A stretch of 55,563 nt of DNA from Pseudolabrys sp. (lineage in GTDB: Bacteria > Pseudomonadota > Alphaproteobacteria > Rhizobiales > Xanthobacteraceae): positions 1-55,563 of the forward strand of contig JAHCKG010000030.1 in the NCBI GenBank assembly GCA_026125895.1, read 5' to 3'. Of this stretch, positions 17,921-26,132 are shown piece by piece. The notes beneath the pieces were generated by a model. It worked only from the letters and a program-made list of their open reading frames with translations, made no database searches and had not been told where the DNA came from. The translations under genes and the position numbers were made by a program. Each line of letters opens with the position of its first letter. Position 1 is the stretch's first letter.

Positions 17921-18010
17921 CTCCGCTCGTCCCCGCGGAAGCGGGGACCCAGGCTAAGCGTCATACTGATGCCGAAGGACTGGACCCCCGCTTTCGCGGG
18001 GGTGAGCGGA
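17921..18010. repeat. Dispersed palindromic repeat, family A
   Basis: CTCCGCTCGTCCCCGCGGAAGCGGGGACCCAG at the left and TGGACCCCCGCTTTCGCGGGGGTGAGCGGA at the right are two hairpins inverted to one another. The element follows queG. Confidence 0.75.
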
Positions 18011-18040
18011 ATTTGGCGGCATGCCAAATTAGAACTCCCT

Positions 18041-18192
18041 CACCGCGCTCATCGCTCTTGTCCCGGGCGCAGCGCAGCACGGCTTCGTGATGCGCTGCTG
18101 AACCGGGACCTTCACAGCGACTGAGTGAGTAACGGTCCCGGTTCTGCAACGCAGCGTTCGCTTCGCTCACGCTGCATTGCGCCCGGGACAAG
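18041..18192. repeat. Long imperfect palindrome, third repeat type
   Basis: CTTGTCCCGGGCGCAGCG...ACCGGGACC on the left is mirrored by GGTCCCGGT...GCGCCCGGGACAAG on the right, with internal hairpins. With the preceding element it fills the space between queG and the hydrolase stop; no coding sequence is supported here. Confidence 0.7.
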
Positions 18193-18193
18193 T

Positions 18194-18985
18194 TCAAAAC
18201 TCCTTCACCGCCGCCACCAGCCGCTCCAGATCCTCCGGTCGCGACAGGCGATGATCGCCGTCCTTGATCAAGGTCAGCACCACATCATCGCGCGCGATGC
18301 GCGACACCAGATCGACGGCGTGACGCCACGGCACATCGGGATCCTGCACGCCTTGCAGGATATGTACCGGACAGCCCGGCTCGATCATGCCGCCCATCAT
18401 CAGATGCTTGCGGCCGTCCTCGATCAGGGCCTTGGTGATCGGATAGCCGACCGGATCGTACTCCGACGGCCGCGTCCAGAAGCCCTTGGTCTCGATCTCG
18501 CGCTTGATGTCGTCGGAGAATGCCTTCCACATCAACGCTTCGGTGAAGTCCACCGCTGGCGCGATCAACACCATGCCGGCCAAAGGCGGTGCGCCCTTCA
18601 AATGCCGCAGCCGTGCCGCCAACAAAAGCGCGATCCAGCCGCCCATCGACGAGCCGATCAGGATCTGCGGCCCCTTGGCGAAGCGGGTCACCACGGCGAG
18701 GCTGTCCTCCAGCCATGAGCCGATGGTTCCATCGGCGAAGTCGCCGCCGGACTCGCCGTGGCCGGAATAGTCGAAACGAAGGCAGGCGCGGCCTTCCGCC
18801 TCGGCGAAGGCGTCAATGGCTACCGCCTTGGTGCCCTTCATGTCGGATTTGAAACCGCCAAGCCAGATCAGACCCGGCCGTTCCTTCCCTTCCCCCAATC
18901 CAAGGCTCTTGCCCTCGCGCGCGCGCACGGCAATGGTCCTCACAGGTGATTCGAGCGCCAGATTCGTGACTGGGACTTCGCTCAT
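18194..18985 (-). CDS. Alpha/beta hydrolase (ABHD10-like serine esterase)
   Basis: The 263-residue protein has an alpha/beta hydrolase layout: the WLGGFKSDMKGTKA oxyanion region, LRFDYSGHGESGG, the nucleophile elbow GSSMGGW with Ser113, an acidic residue in LQGVQDPDVPW (about residue 208), and the final His in KDGDHRLSRPEDL. This pattern, including the FKSDMxGxKA segment, resembles the ABHD10/palmitoyl-thioesterase-like group of alphaproteobacteria. It has no signal peptide, so it is cytosolic. The substrate is not evident. It is divergent from the first glycosyltransferase with a very short gap. Confidence 0.87.
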   Translation of the reverse strand: MSEVPVTNLALESPVRTIAVRAREGKSLGLGEGKERPGLIWLGGFKSDMKGTKAVAIDAFAEAEGRACLRFDYSGHGESGGDFADGTIGSWLEDSLAVVTRFAKGPQILIGSSMGGWIALLLAARLRHLKGAPPLAGMVLIAPAVDFTEALMWKAFSDDIKREIETKGFWTRPSEYDPVGYPITKALIEDGRKHLMMGGMIEPGCPVHILQGVQDPDVPWRHAVDLVSRIARDDVVLTLIKDGDHRLSRPEDLERLVAAVKEF

Positions 18986-19027
18986 GCGTGACCTTTCAGG
19001 TGACCGTGTAGACGACAGGACTGGTTG

Positions 19028-20302
19028 ATGGCTTTAGACCGCTTGGGCATTCAATTCTTTTCGCCGCAACCGGCCCCGCAAGGCAAGGGGCCGCAAACCG
19101 TGGCCCAGCCGCGGCGCGGCAGGCCGCGCTCGTTGTCGGGTGCCACCATCCTGCAACTGGTTCCCTCGCTGACCGACGACTCGGTCGGTCAGGCAGCGGT
19201 CGAGATCGCGTTGACGCTGCTCAAGGCGGGCGCGCGCGCCATCATCGCCGGCGGCGACGGGCCGCTGGTCGGCGAACTGCGCGCCTTCGGCGGCGAGTGG
19301 CTGTCGATGACGACGGATACCGTCAATCCGCTGCGCGTCGGCGGCAATACGCGTCATCTGCAACGCCTGATCGCCGGCGAGCGCATCGACATCATTCACG
19401 CGCATTGCGCCTCGGCGGCGCGCAGCGCTCTGGCCGCGACGGCGCGTCAGCCGGTCTATCTGGTGACGTCGTTCCCCGACCGGCTGCAAAGCAATTCATC
19501 GCTGCACACTTACCTGCAACGCCCGCTCGCTCTCGGCGATCGCGTCATCGCGCCATCGAGCTACATCTCGCGAGCGATGATCGAGCGCTACCGTATCCCG
19601 CCCGATCGCATCACCGTCATTCCGCGCGCCGTCGATACGACGACCTTCTCGCCGACCTTCACCAATCCCGATCGCATCGCCGCGATGCGTCGCGCGTGGG
19701 GCCTGCTGCCGCACATGCGCGTCGTGCTGGTGTCCGGGCGCGTCGCCCCGTGGAACGGGCAGATGAGCATGATCGACGCGGCGCGACTGATGGTGTCGGA
19801 CGGCAAGCGCAACGTCGCTTTCGTTTTCGTCGGCGACGACCGCAGCCATCCGGCTTATCGCCACGCGCTGATCAAGCGCGCGCGCGACCTCGGCGTCGAT
19901 ACTTTGGTCCGCATCGTCGGTCACTGTCCCGATATGCCGACCGCGCTGGCGGCCGCCGATGTCGTTGTGGTGCCGTCGCTCGAGCCGCCATTGACCGGTC
20001 GCGCCGCGGCGGAAGGCCAGGCGCTCGGCCGTCCGGTGGTGACGACCACGGTCGGCGCGCTGCCGGAGAATGTGCTGGCGCCGCCGCGCATGCGCGAGGA
20101 CTTGCGCACCGGCTGGGTCGTGCGTCCCGGCAACGCGACCGAACTGGCGCGCGCAACCATTGCCGCGCTCAATCTCGACGCCACAACCTACGAGGCGCTC
20201 GGCGCGCGAGCGCGACAATTCGCCGAATTCATGTTTTCCCCGCCGAGCGTTGCCGAGGCCATTCGCGGCGTTTATACCTCGTTGTTGGCGCGTGACGCCT
20301 GA
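19028..20302 (+). CDS. Glycosyltransferase family 4 protein (first of a tandem pair)
   Basis: This GT-B glycosyltransferase of 424 residues has an N-terminal acceptor domain (ILQLVPSLTDDSVGQAAVEIALTLLKAGARAIIAGGDGPL, IIHAHCASAARSAL) and a C-terminal donor domain (RVVLVSGRVAPWNGQMSMIDAA, AFVFVGDD, VVVPSLEPPLTGRAAAEGQALGRPVV). The Glu pair of the usual EX7E motif is spaced by nine residues here instead of seven, an oddity. A TTG directly precedes the ATG at 19028. It probably builds an envelope glycan or LPS core with its neighbour 14 bases downstream; the sugar is unknown. Confidence 0.88.
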   Translation: MALDRLGIQFFSPQPAPQGKGPQTVAQPRRGRPRSLSGATILQLVPSLTDDSVGQAAVEIALTLLKAGARAIIAGGDGPLVGELRAFGGEWLSMTTDTVNPLRVGGNTRHLQRLIAGERIDIIHAHCASAARSALAATARQPVYLVTSFPDRLQSNSSLHTYLQRPLALGDRVIAPSSYISRAMIERYRIPPDRITVIPRAVDTTTFSPTFTNPDRIAAMRRAWGLLPHMRVVLVSGRVAPWNGQMSMIDAARLMVSDGKRNVAFVFVGDDRSHPAYRHALIKRARDLGVDTLVRIVGHCPDMPTALAAADVVVVPSLEPPLTGRAAAEGQALGRPVVTTTVGALPENVLAPPRMREDLRTGWVVRPGNATELARATIAALNLDATTYEALGARARQFAEFMFSPPSVAEAIRGVYTSLLARDA

Positions 20303-20316
20303 GGGACCGTGACGGC

Positions 20317-21594
20317 ATGTCGAGTTCTCCCGCGCCAGTACCGGCGGCAACAGATCGCGCGCCCGAACCGGTCCCGGCCGTCGCCAATTCCAACATCGCT
20401 TCCGCCAAGCCGATCACGGTGCTGATCGTCGTGCCGACGCTCGGCGCCGGCGCCGCCGAACATGGCGCTGTCGAGCTGGTGCGTTGTCTGCGCGCGGCCG
20501 GCCATCACGCCATCGTCGTGGCCCGCGCCGGAAGGCTGGTCGGCGCCATCACCGCGCTTGGCGGTGAGTTCGTCGCCCTTGATGTCGCCAGCAGAAATCC
20601 GATCGTCATGCTGCGCAACGCGGCAACGCTGGTCCGTCTGACCCGACGCCGTCATTGCGATGTCATTCATGCGCTCGGCAGAGCGGCCGCGTGGAGCGCG
20701 GCCTTGGCAGCGAAGCGCTGCAACGTCGCGTTCATCACTGGATGGACCAAGGGCTTCCGCGAGCAGAACCTTCTCAAGCGGCTCTATAACGGCGTCATGG
20801 CGAGCGGCGATCGCGTCATCGCGACGAGCGAGGATATCGCGCAACTGGTTCATGACCGTTACGGCACGCCGTGGGAACGGCTGTCGGTGGTGCCGCTGAG
20901 CATCGATTTCGCGCCGTTCGATCCGGCCCATGTGGCGCGCTCGCGCGTCGCGGCGGTGCGCAAGGCGTGGGGTGTTGAACCGGAGACGAGGGTAATCCTC
21001 GTCACCGGCCGCATCGTCCGCCGCAAGGGGCACCATGTTGTGGTCAAGGCCATCAGGCGCCTCAAGGACATGGGTGTCACCGATTTCCTCTGCGTTTTCG
21101 CCGGGGAGGACCACGGCCGCACCAACTACACCGGCGAATTATGGGACCTCGCTCTGGCCAGCGGCGTGATGGACCATGTCCGTATGGCCGCTCCTGTCCG
21201 CGACATGCCAGCGGCCTATGCCGCCGCCTCGGTAGTGGTCTCGGCCGCGGTGCAGCTCGAGGGCGTGCAGCGCGCCATCCTCGAGGCCCAGGCGATGGCC
21301 CGGCCGGTCATCGTGTCCGATCTGGCGGCGGGCCCCGACGTCGTGCTGACCGCGCCTGCAGTACCGGACAATCGCGTCTCCGGCCTTCGCATTCCGGCGG
21401 GCGACGATGCGGCCCTGGCCGCCGCGCTGATGCGGCTGTTTTCCATGCCGGAAACCGCCCGCGGCGCCATGGGCCGGCGCGGCCGCGCCTGGGTAATCGA
21501 ACATTTCGATGCCGACCTGGCCGCCAGGCGCATGCTGGCGCTGTACCGGGAGGTTGCCGGCAGGCCTGCAGGCGGCGCCGATACAGCGATTTAG
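20317..21594 (+). CDS. Glycosyltransferase family 4 protein (second of a tandem pair)
   Basis: This 425-residue paralogue follows the previous gene by 14 bases, so the two form an operon. The N-terminal half carries TVLIVVPTLGAGAAEHGAVELVRCLRAAGHHAIVVARAGRLV and the C-terminal half VILVTGRIVRRKGHHVVVKAI, FLCVFAGEDHGRTNYTGEL and QLEGVQRAILEAQAMARPVIVSD, where the EX7E motif has standard spacing. The first ~30 residues are Pro/Ala-rich and poorly conserved-looking. It is likely a retaining glycosyltransferase acting in the same glycan pathway as the first. The specificity cannot be read from sequence. Confidence 0.88.
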   Translation: MSSSPAPVPAATDRAPEPVPAVANSNIASAKPITVLIVVPTLGAGAAEHGAVELVRCLRAAGHHAIVVARAGRLVGAITALGGEFVALDVASRNPIVMLRNAATLVRLTRRRHCDVIHALGRAAAWSAALAAKRCNVAFITGWTKGFREQNLLKRLYNGVMASGDRVIATSEDIAQLVHDRYGTPWERLSVVPLSIDFAPFDPAHVARSRVAAVRKAWGVEPETRVILVTGRIVRRKGHHVVVKAIRRLKDMGVTDFLCVFAGEDHGRTNYTGELWDLALASGVMDHVRMAAPVRDMPAAYAAASVVVSAAVQLEGVQRAILEAQAMARPVIVSDLAAGPDVVLTAPAVPDNRVSGLRIPAGDDAALAAALMRLFSMPETARGAMGRRGRAWVIEHFDADLAARRMLALYREVAGRPAGGADTAI

Positions 21595-21659
21595 GCGCAA
21601 TTGGCGAACCGCCGCTTAAGCCTTTTTCGACGTAAAACGTGACCCGGAACCGCGTTGAC

Positions 21660-21684
21660 AGATCGGGGGTTACTACCGATCTTT
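21660..21684 (+). terminator. Hairpin after the glycosyltransferase pair
   Basis: A perfect 7-bp stem, AGATCGG / CCGATCT, with a 9-base loop is followed by TT. The short T-run makes termination uncertain. Confidence 0.4.
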
Positions 21685-21740
21685 CAGGGGTGGACGGCGT
21701 TTTTGGCCGGTCATACCCCTAGATTTGCCGCGGCGTCCTT

Positions 21741-21768
21741 TTGGATTTGCCCGCGTCAGATGTTATAG
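21741..21768 (+). promoter_or_regulatory. Candidate infC promoter
   Basis: TTGGAT (21741-21746) and TTATAG (21763-21768) are 16 bases apart and lie about 37 bases before the AUU start codon of infC. Confidence 0.4.
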
Positions 21769-21804
21769 GAAGCCACTGTCGCAACAGCAGAGGAGAGAAG
21801 TGCC

Positions 21805-22344
21805 ATTCGTCGTCCGATGAAAGCAGCGCTGCCCGCCCAAAAAGACGGCCCGCGCGTCAATGAGGAGATCCGCTCCCGCGAGGTACAGCTGATCGATGCC
21901 ACCGGCGAGAACAAAGGTGTCGTCGCCACGGAAACCGCCATCGGGCTTGCCCAGGCGGCCGGGCTAGATCTCGTCGAGATCGCCCCGAACTCCACCCCGC
22001 CTGTCGCCAAGATCCTGGATTACGGCAAGTACAAATTCCAGGCGCAGAAGAAGGCGGCGGAAGCTCGCAAGAAGCAGAAGGTCGTTGAGATCAAGGAGAT
22101 CAAACTCCGCCCGATGATCGACGATCACGATTACCAGGTGAAGATGCGCTCGATGCAGCGGTTCTTCGAGGAAGGCGACAAGGTCAAGATCACCTTGCGT
22201 TTCCGCGGCCGCGAAATGGCGCACCAGGAACTTGGTTACAAGCTGCTGCAGCGGGTGAAGGAAGACACCGACAAGATTTCCAAGGTCGAGTCGGAACCGC
22301 GCTTTGAAGGCCGCCAGATGGTGATGCTGCTGGCGCCGCGTTAA
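21805..22344 (+). CDS. infC: Translation initiation factor IF-3 (ATT start)
   Basis: IF-3 binds the 30S subunit, prevents premature 50S joining and proofreads start codons. The protein shows the N-terminal block [26 protein letters not shown], the linker [21 protein letters not shown], and the C-terminal block [20 protein letters not shown]...[18 protein letters not shown] start it at ATT 21805: AGGAGAG (21791-21797) is correctly spaced for that codon. The resulting IRRPMKAA N-terminus matches rhizobial IF-3s, while the ATG at 21817 is 21 bases from the ribosome binding site. An AUU start is the known basis for IF-3 autoregulation in E. coli. Confidence 0.96.
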   Translation: MRRPMKAALPAQKDGPRVNEEIRSREVQLIDATGENKGVVATETAIGLAQAAGLDLVEIAPNSTPPVAKILDYGKYKFQAQKKAAEARKKQKVVEIKEIKLRPMIDDHDYQVKMRSMQRFFEEGDKVKITLRFRGREMAHQELGYKLLQRVKEDTDKISKVESEPRFEGRQMVMLLAPR

Positions 22345-22407
22345 GTGAGCGGTCCTTGATCTGAAGCTGAAGAACACGCCGGGAAACCGGCGCGTTTTTC
22401 GTTTCGA

Positions 22408-22767
22408 TCAGCGCCGTTCCGCCTCCCAGCGCCCCGCGCAGGAGCCGCTATTGCCGGTGCCTTTCCACGTCCCGGTGCCGGTGCTGGCGGACAATTTCCC
22501 GGCGCCGTTTGCGCCCTGCTCGCCGAGACGGATGTTCACCTTGACGGCGCCGTTTGCCGCTACCGAACCTGAGAAATCGACCTTCTCCGGGCCGGCATAG
22601 CGGATCCTGCCGTTGGTCACCGCCACTTCGTAGCGGTAGGCCTGATCGCAATTGCCCTGCTCAGTGACGACCAGCACGCTCCAGCGGCCGTCATGCGTCG
22701 CGGCGCTCGCCGGCGCTGCAAATGCCAAAATGAGCGCAAGGCCCGTCAATTTGAACGATCGTGTCAC
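22408..22767 (-). CDS. Small secreted protein of unknown function
   Basis: The protein (119 aa) has a clear signal peptide (FKLTGLALILAFAAPASA, cleavage after ASA). The mature part is about 95 residues, rich in Gly and Thr, with two Cys (GNCDQAY near the start and GSCAGRW near the end) that could form a disulfide. It appears to be a small beta-rich domain (WSVLVVTEQG, YRYEVAVTNGRIRYAG, VKVNIRLG). I chose the GTG at 22767 because AGGAGG lies nine bases upstream; the TTG at 22788 would place that site inside the gene. I do not recognise a named family. It is convergent with infC. Confidence 0.75.
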   Translation of the reverse strand: MTRSFKLTGLALILAFAAPASAATHDGRWSVLVVTEQGNCDQAYRYEVAVTNGRIRYAGPEKVDFSGSVAANGAVKVNIRLGEQGANGAGKLSASTGTGTWKGTGNSGSCAGRWEAERR

Positions 22768-22890
22768 GTGGTGTCGCCTCCTGATCAAGGGCGACTCTAC
22801 ACGGCAACGCTGGGAAGCACGCGGTAACGTGCGGTGTGGCCGGCCCCGGCCGACAACGCCGCACGTCGCCGCTGGTTCAGCTCTGCGGCA

Positions 22891-23856
22891 TCAGCCCTGG
22901 CGCTGCGCCCGCGCCGCCTGGCGCACTTCCTGCCCGTAGCTGCCGAGCACATTGGCGCCCACCGACCACAGCTTGTTGGCGCCGCTGATCACCGTCACCA
23001 GTTCCTGGATCGGACGGCGTTCGATCTCTTCCTGCGGCCGCGAAACGAACAGGTTGGAGTGAAAGAGCCCCTCGGTCTCCAGCCCATCGGTGTCGAGGCC
23101 ACGCGCCTCCACGGCCATGACCGCCTTTTCCATTTCGTCGCGGTTGGCAAAGCGGCGCTGCACGAAGGTGGCCCCTTCATAGCGCTCGGTGACGAGGCCT
23201 TGATCGGCCAGCGTCCTAGCAATGCCGTCGAACGGAAACATGCGCAGCACGAAATTGGCGGCCCAAGGCGTACGGCCCTTGCGCGCCACCTTGGCGATGC
23301 GCTGGAAGGTCTTCGACGTCACGTAGCCGACGCAGCCGGTCGAGACGATGATGTCCACGTCGGCGAGGATTGCCGCCTCCTCCGGCGTCGGATCGCGGCT
23401 TTCCAGATCGATGGCGAGGCCGTGGTCGAGGATGCCGGCGTCTTCGGCATAGCGGACCGCGTTCTCCGACACGTCGAGGCCGATGACCCGCACGTTCTCG
23501 TTGCGCGGCCATGACTGGTAGAAATGCCGGTCCAGTTCCAGCACCTCGGCGCTATCAAGCGTCTGCAGCGACGGCGCGGTGTAGCGCTGGCGCAGCGCCT
23601 CATAGTCGACGGCGTATTTCATCAGGGCGCCATTGATGGCGTAGGAGCAGCCGACGTCGAGGACGGTAACGGGTTCGGTCTGGGTTTCCTGTCGGGCTTT
23701 GATCAGCTGGCTGAAAATCGGCTGGGCAAGGTGCGGAATGATATAGTCGAGCTGGCCAAGATACTTAAAGTAGTTTCTAGGGTCTTTTGAAGTATAGAGA
23801 TCGGTAAAATCCATTTTTGCTTGATTGATGGTAGCATAATTGACAGAAATATTCAT
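22891..23856 (-). CDS. Class I SAM-dependent methyltransferase
   Basis: The 321-residue protein has the SAM-binding motif I VTVLDVGCSYAINGALM at about residues 63-79, then RVIGLDVSENAVRYAEDAGI (motif II) and DVDIIVSTGCVGYVT (motif IV-like). The rest is less diagnostic. The substrate is not evident; the N-terminal YTSKDPRNYFKYLGQLDYIIP block may bind it. The first ~35 codons are strikingly AT-rich compared with the rest of the gene and its neighbours, a possible sign of transfer, a recent 5' replacement or selection for open mRNA. A good ribosome binding site (AGAGGAG) precedes the ATG. Confidence 0.85.
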   Translation of the reverse strand: MNISVNYATINQAKMDFTDLYTSKDPRNYFKYLGQLDYIIPHLAQPIFSQLIKARQETQTEPVTVLDVGCSYAINGALMKYAVDYEALRQRYTAPSLQTLDSAEVLELDRHFYQSWPRNENVRVIGLDVSENAVRYAEDAGILDHGLAIDLESRDPTPEEAAILADVDIIVSTGCVGYVTSKTFQRIAKVARKGRTPWAANFVLRMFPFDGIARTLADQGLVTERYEGATFVQRRFANRDEMEKAVMAVEARGLDTDGLETEGLFHSNLFVSRPQEEIERRPIQELVTVISGANKLWSVGANVLGSYGQEVRQAARAQRQG

Positions 23857-24074
23857 GCCAATATTCTCCTCTCTCCGCGCAAGGCGGGTGCCATGCCCTC
23901 ATTATGTTGGTTACGTCAAAAATATAACTGATCGGGATGGTCATCGCAACCCGCGAACACTATGAATATCCTTCAAAATCGACCTTAAACGGCCGAAATT
24001 ACTGGCGTTTGATCCGAAACCGCACCGGGCGGGACGAAACGGCCGCGCCTGGCCTCTCCGCGCCGCCGGATCTG

Positions 24075-24103
24075 TTGATAATTCGCCCGGCCTCTGGCAT
24101 ACA
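24075..24103 (+). promoter_or_regulatory. Candidate rpmI-rplT promoter
   Basis: TTGATA (24075-24080) and CATACA (24098-24103) are spaced by 17 bases, about 138 bases before rpmI. Confidence 0.45.
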
Positions 24104-24170
24104 CCGCGCTCTCGCCGACCGGCCGACAAGGGCTGCCGTGGCGGCGATACCCGCTCAATCCCGAGCACCG

Positions 24171-24194
24171 GCCAAAGGCTTGTTCGCCTTCGGC
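24171..24194 (+). promoter_or_regulatory. Hairpin in the rpmI leader
   Basis: GCC-A-AAGGC / GCCTT-C-GGC around the loop TTGTTC forms a stem about 45 bases before rpmI. In other bacteria, L20 represses its own operon by binding leader RNA; whether this hairpin takes part is inference. Confidence 0.35.
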
Positions 24195-24240
24195 TGAATT
24201 CGGCTGTGGTTCCGAACCAACGGCCTTATTGGAGAGCAAA

Positions 24241-24441
24241 ATGCCCAAGCTGAAGACCAAATCGGGCGCCAAAAAGCGCTTCAAAATCACCGCGACCGGC
24301 AAGGTGAAATTCCAGCAGTCCGGCAAGCGTCACGGCATGATCAAGCGGACGACCAAGCAGATCCGCGAGCATCGCGGCACCGCTGTGCTGTTCAAGACCG
24401 ACGGCGACAACATCAAGAAGTACTGGCTGCCGAACGGCTGA
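24241..24441 (+). CDS. rpmI: 50S ribosomal protein L35
   Basis: The 66-residue basic protein begins [23 protein letters not shown] and contains [20 protein letters not shown], the full L35 signature; it ends KKYWLPNG. It is a late-assembling component of the large ribosomal subunit. The ATG at 24241 is the family start. It is transcribed with rplT, 58 bases downstream, as in most bacteria. Confidence 0.97.
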   Translation: MPKLKTKSGAKKRFKITATGKVKFQQSGKRHGMIKRTTKQIREHRGTAVLFKTDGDNIKKYWLPNG

Positions 24442-24499
24442 GCCGCTTCCTGATCGTCAATCCCGAAACGTTTGCTGATTTAGCTGAAGGAGTTTTTCC

Positions 24500-24880
24500 A
24501 TGGCTCGCGTTAAACGTGGCGTCACCGCCCACGCCAAGCACAAGAAAGTCTACAAGGCCGCCAAGGGCTATTACGGCCGCCGCAAGAACACCATCCGCGT
24601 CGCCAAGCAGGCGGTCGAAAAGGCCGGCCAGTACGCGTTCCGCGACCGCAAGCGCAAGAAGCGCACGTTCCGCGCCCTCTGGATCCAGCGCCTCAACGCC
24701 GCCGTGCGTCCGTTCGGCCTGAGCTACTCGAAGTTCATCGACGGCCTCAACAAGTCCGGCCTCGTCATCGACCGCAAGGTTCTCTCGGACCTGGCGATTA
24801 ACGAGCCGGGTGCGTTTGCCGCGATCGTCGAGAAGGCCAAGGCCGCCATTCCGGCGCCGGCTGAAGCCGCGAGCGCCTAA
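24500..24880 (+). CDS. rplT: 50S ribosomal protein L20
   Basis: L20 is an early 23S rRNA-binding protein required for assembly of the large subunit. The 126-residue sequence is canonical: [50 protein letters not shown], then [31 protein letters not shown] and [20 protein letters not shown], with a short Ala/Pro C-terminal tail. AAGGAG precedes the ATG. It is cotranscribed with rpmI. Confidence 0.98.
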   Translation: MARVKRGVTAHAKHKKVYKAAKGYYGRRKNTIRVAKQAVEKAGQYAFRDRKRKKRTFRALWIQRLNAAVRPFGLSYSKFIDGLNKSGLVIDRKVLSDLAINEPGAFAAIVEKAKAAIPAPAEAASA

Positions 24881-24893
24881 GTCCAGCCACAGG

Positions 24894-25033
24894 GTGTCGT
24901 CCCCCGCGAAAGCGGGGGACCCAGTAACCACCAGCCTGTCGTAATCTCGCATGCGCGGGGGTTACTGGATCGTCCGCTCATAGGTGTTCTGAAAGAACGC
25001 CGTTCTTCGAACGGCTATGCGCGGACGATGACG
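24894..25033. repeat. Dispersed palindromic repeat, family A, composite
   Basis: GTCGTCCCCCGCGAAAGCGGGGGACCCAGTAAC is mirrored by GTTACTGGATCGTCCGC...GCGGACGATGACGG. A small extra hairpin (GAACGCCGTTCTTCGAACGGC region) lies in the right arm. It separates rplT from pheS and may lower read-through between them. Confidence 0.7.
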
Positions 25034-25049
25034 GTGCATGGGGTTCTGA

Positions 25050-26132
25050 ATGTCCGACATCGCCACGCTTGAATCCGAACTCACCGCCGCCATCGGCGCC
25101 GCCAAGGATGAGGCTGCGCTCGAAGCCGTGCGCGTCGCCGCGCTCGGCAAGAGCGGATCGGTGTCCGCGCTCCTGAAGACGCTCGGCGCCATGACGCCGG
25201 ACGAACGCAAGGCCAAGGGCCCGACGATCAACGGCCTCAAGGACAAGGTCGGCGCCGCCATCGCCGCGCGCAAGGAAGAACTCGGCGCCGCCGCGCTCGA
25301 CGCGCGCCTCGCCTCCGAGACCGTGGACGTCACGCTGCCGACGGTGGAGCCCGCGGCCGAGACCGGCCGCGTGCATCCGATCAGCCAGGTCATCGACGAA
25401 CTCACCGCGATCTTCGCCGACATGGGTTTCGCCGTCGCCGAAGGTCCGGATATCGAGTCCGACGACTACAACTTCACCAAGCTGAATTTCCCCGAAGGCC
25501 ATCCGGCCCGGGAAATGCACGACACGTTCTACTTCAATCCGAAGCCGGACGGTTCGCGGCTGCTGCTGCGCACGCACACCTCACCGGTGCAGGTGCGCAC
25601 CATGCTGACGAAGCAGCCGCCGATCCGCGTCATCTGCCCGGGCCGCACCTATCGCTCCGACTCGGACCAGACCCACACGCCGATGTTTCACCAGGTTGAA
25701 GGCCTGGTCATCGACAAGGGTTCGCACCTCGGCCACCTCAAGTGGATCCTCGAGGAGTTCTGCAAGGCGTTCTTCGAAGTCGACAGCGTCAAGATGCGCT
25801 TCCGCCCGTCGTTCTTCCCCTTCACCGAGCCGTCAATGGAAGTCGATATCCAGTGTCGCCGCGACAAGGGCGAGATCCGTTTCGGCGAAGGCAATGACTG
25901 GCTGGAGATTCTCGGCTGCGGCATGGTGCACCCGAACGTGCTGAAGAACTGCGGCCTCGATCCCGATGTCTACCAGGGCTTCGCCTGGGGCATGGGCATC
26001 GATCGCATCGCCATGCTGAAATACGGCATCAACGATCTGCGCGCCTTCTTCGAGGCCGACGTGCGCTGGCTCAATCATTACGGCTTCCGCCCGCTCGATT
26101 TCCCGACGCTCGCGGGGGGGCTCTCGTCGTGA
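25050..26132 (+). CDS. pheS: Phenylalanyl-tRNA synthetase alpha subunit
   Basis: This is the catalytic subunit of the (alpha-beta)2 enzyme that charges tRNA-Phe. The 360-residue protein has an N-terminal coiled-coil tRNA-binding arm (about residues 1-85), the [28 protein letters not shown] entry, motif 2 ([29 protein letters not shown]) and motif 3 ([10 protein letters not shown]...[20 protein letters not shown]). Length is standard. Its stop overlaps the pheT start by four bases, so the two subunits are translationally coupled. Confidence 0.98.
   Translation: MSDIATLESELTAAIGAAKDEAALEAVRVAALGKSGSVSALLKTLGAMTPDERKAKGPTINGLKDKVGAAIAARKEELGAAALDARLASETVDVTLPTVEPAAETGRVHPISQVIDELTAIFADMGFAVAEGPDIESDDYNFTKLNFPEGHPAREMHDTFYFNPKPDGSRLLLRTHTSPVQVRTMLTKQPPIRVICPGRTYRSDSDQTHTPMFHQVEGLVIDKGSHLGHLKWILEEFCKAFFEVDSVKMRFRPSFFPFTEPSMEVDIQCRRDKGEIRFGEGNDWLEILGCGMVHPNVLKNCGLDPDVYQGFAWGMGIDRIAMLKYGINDLRAFFEADVRWLNHYGFRPLDFPTLAGGLSS

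Larger units (their letters stand above)
23857..24240. other. Intergenic region between the methyltransferase and rpmI
   Basis: This 384-base stretch has no supported gene. The left end, AT-rich, holds the methyltransferase leader on the minus strand. The right half holds a sigma-70-type promoter and a leader hairpin for rpmI. An open frame at 23937-24197 lacks a ribosome binding site and looks like chance. Confidence 0.6.

Noticed and set aside
23937-24197. Open frame of 86 codons upstream of rpmI
   Set aside because: There is no ribosome binding site, its composition is not protein-like, and it overlaps the promoter and leader hairpin candidates.
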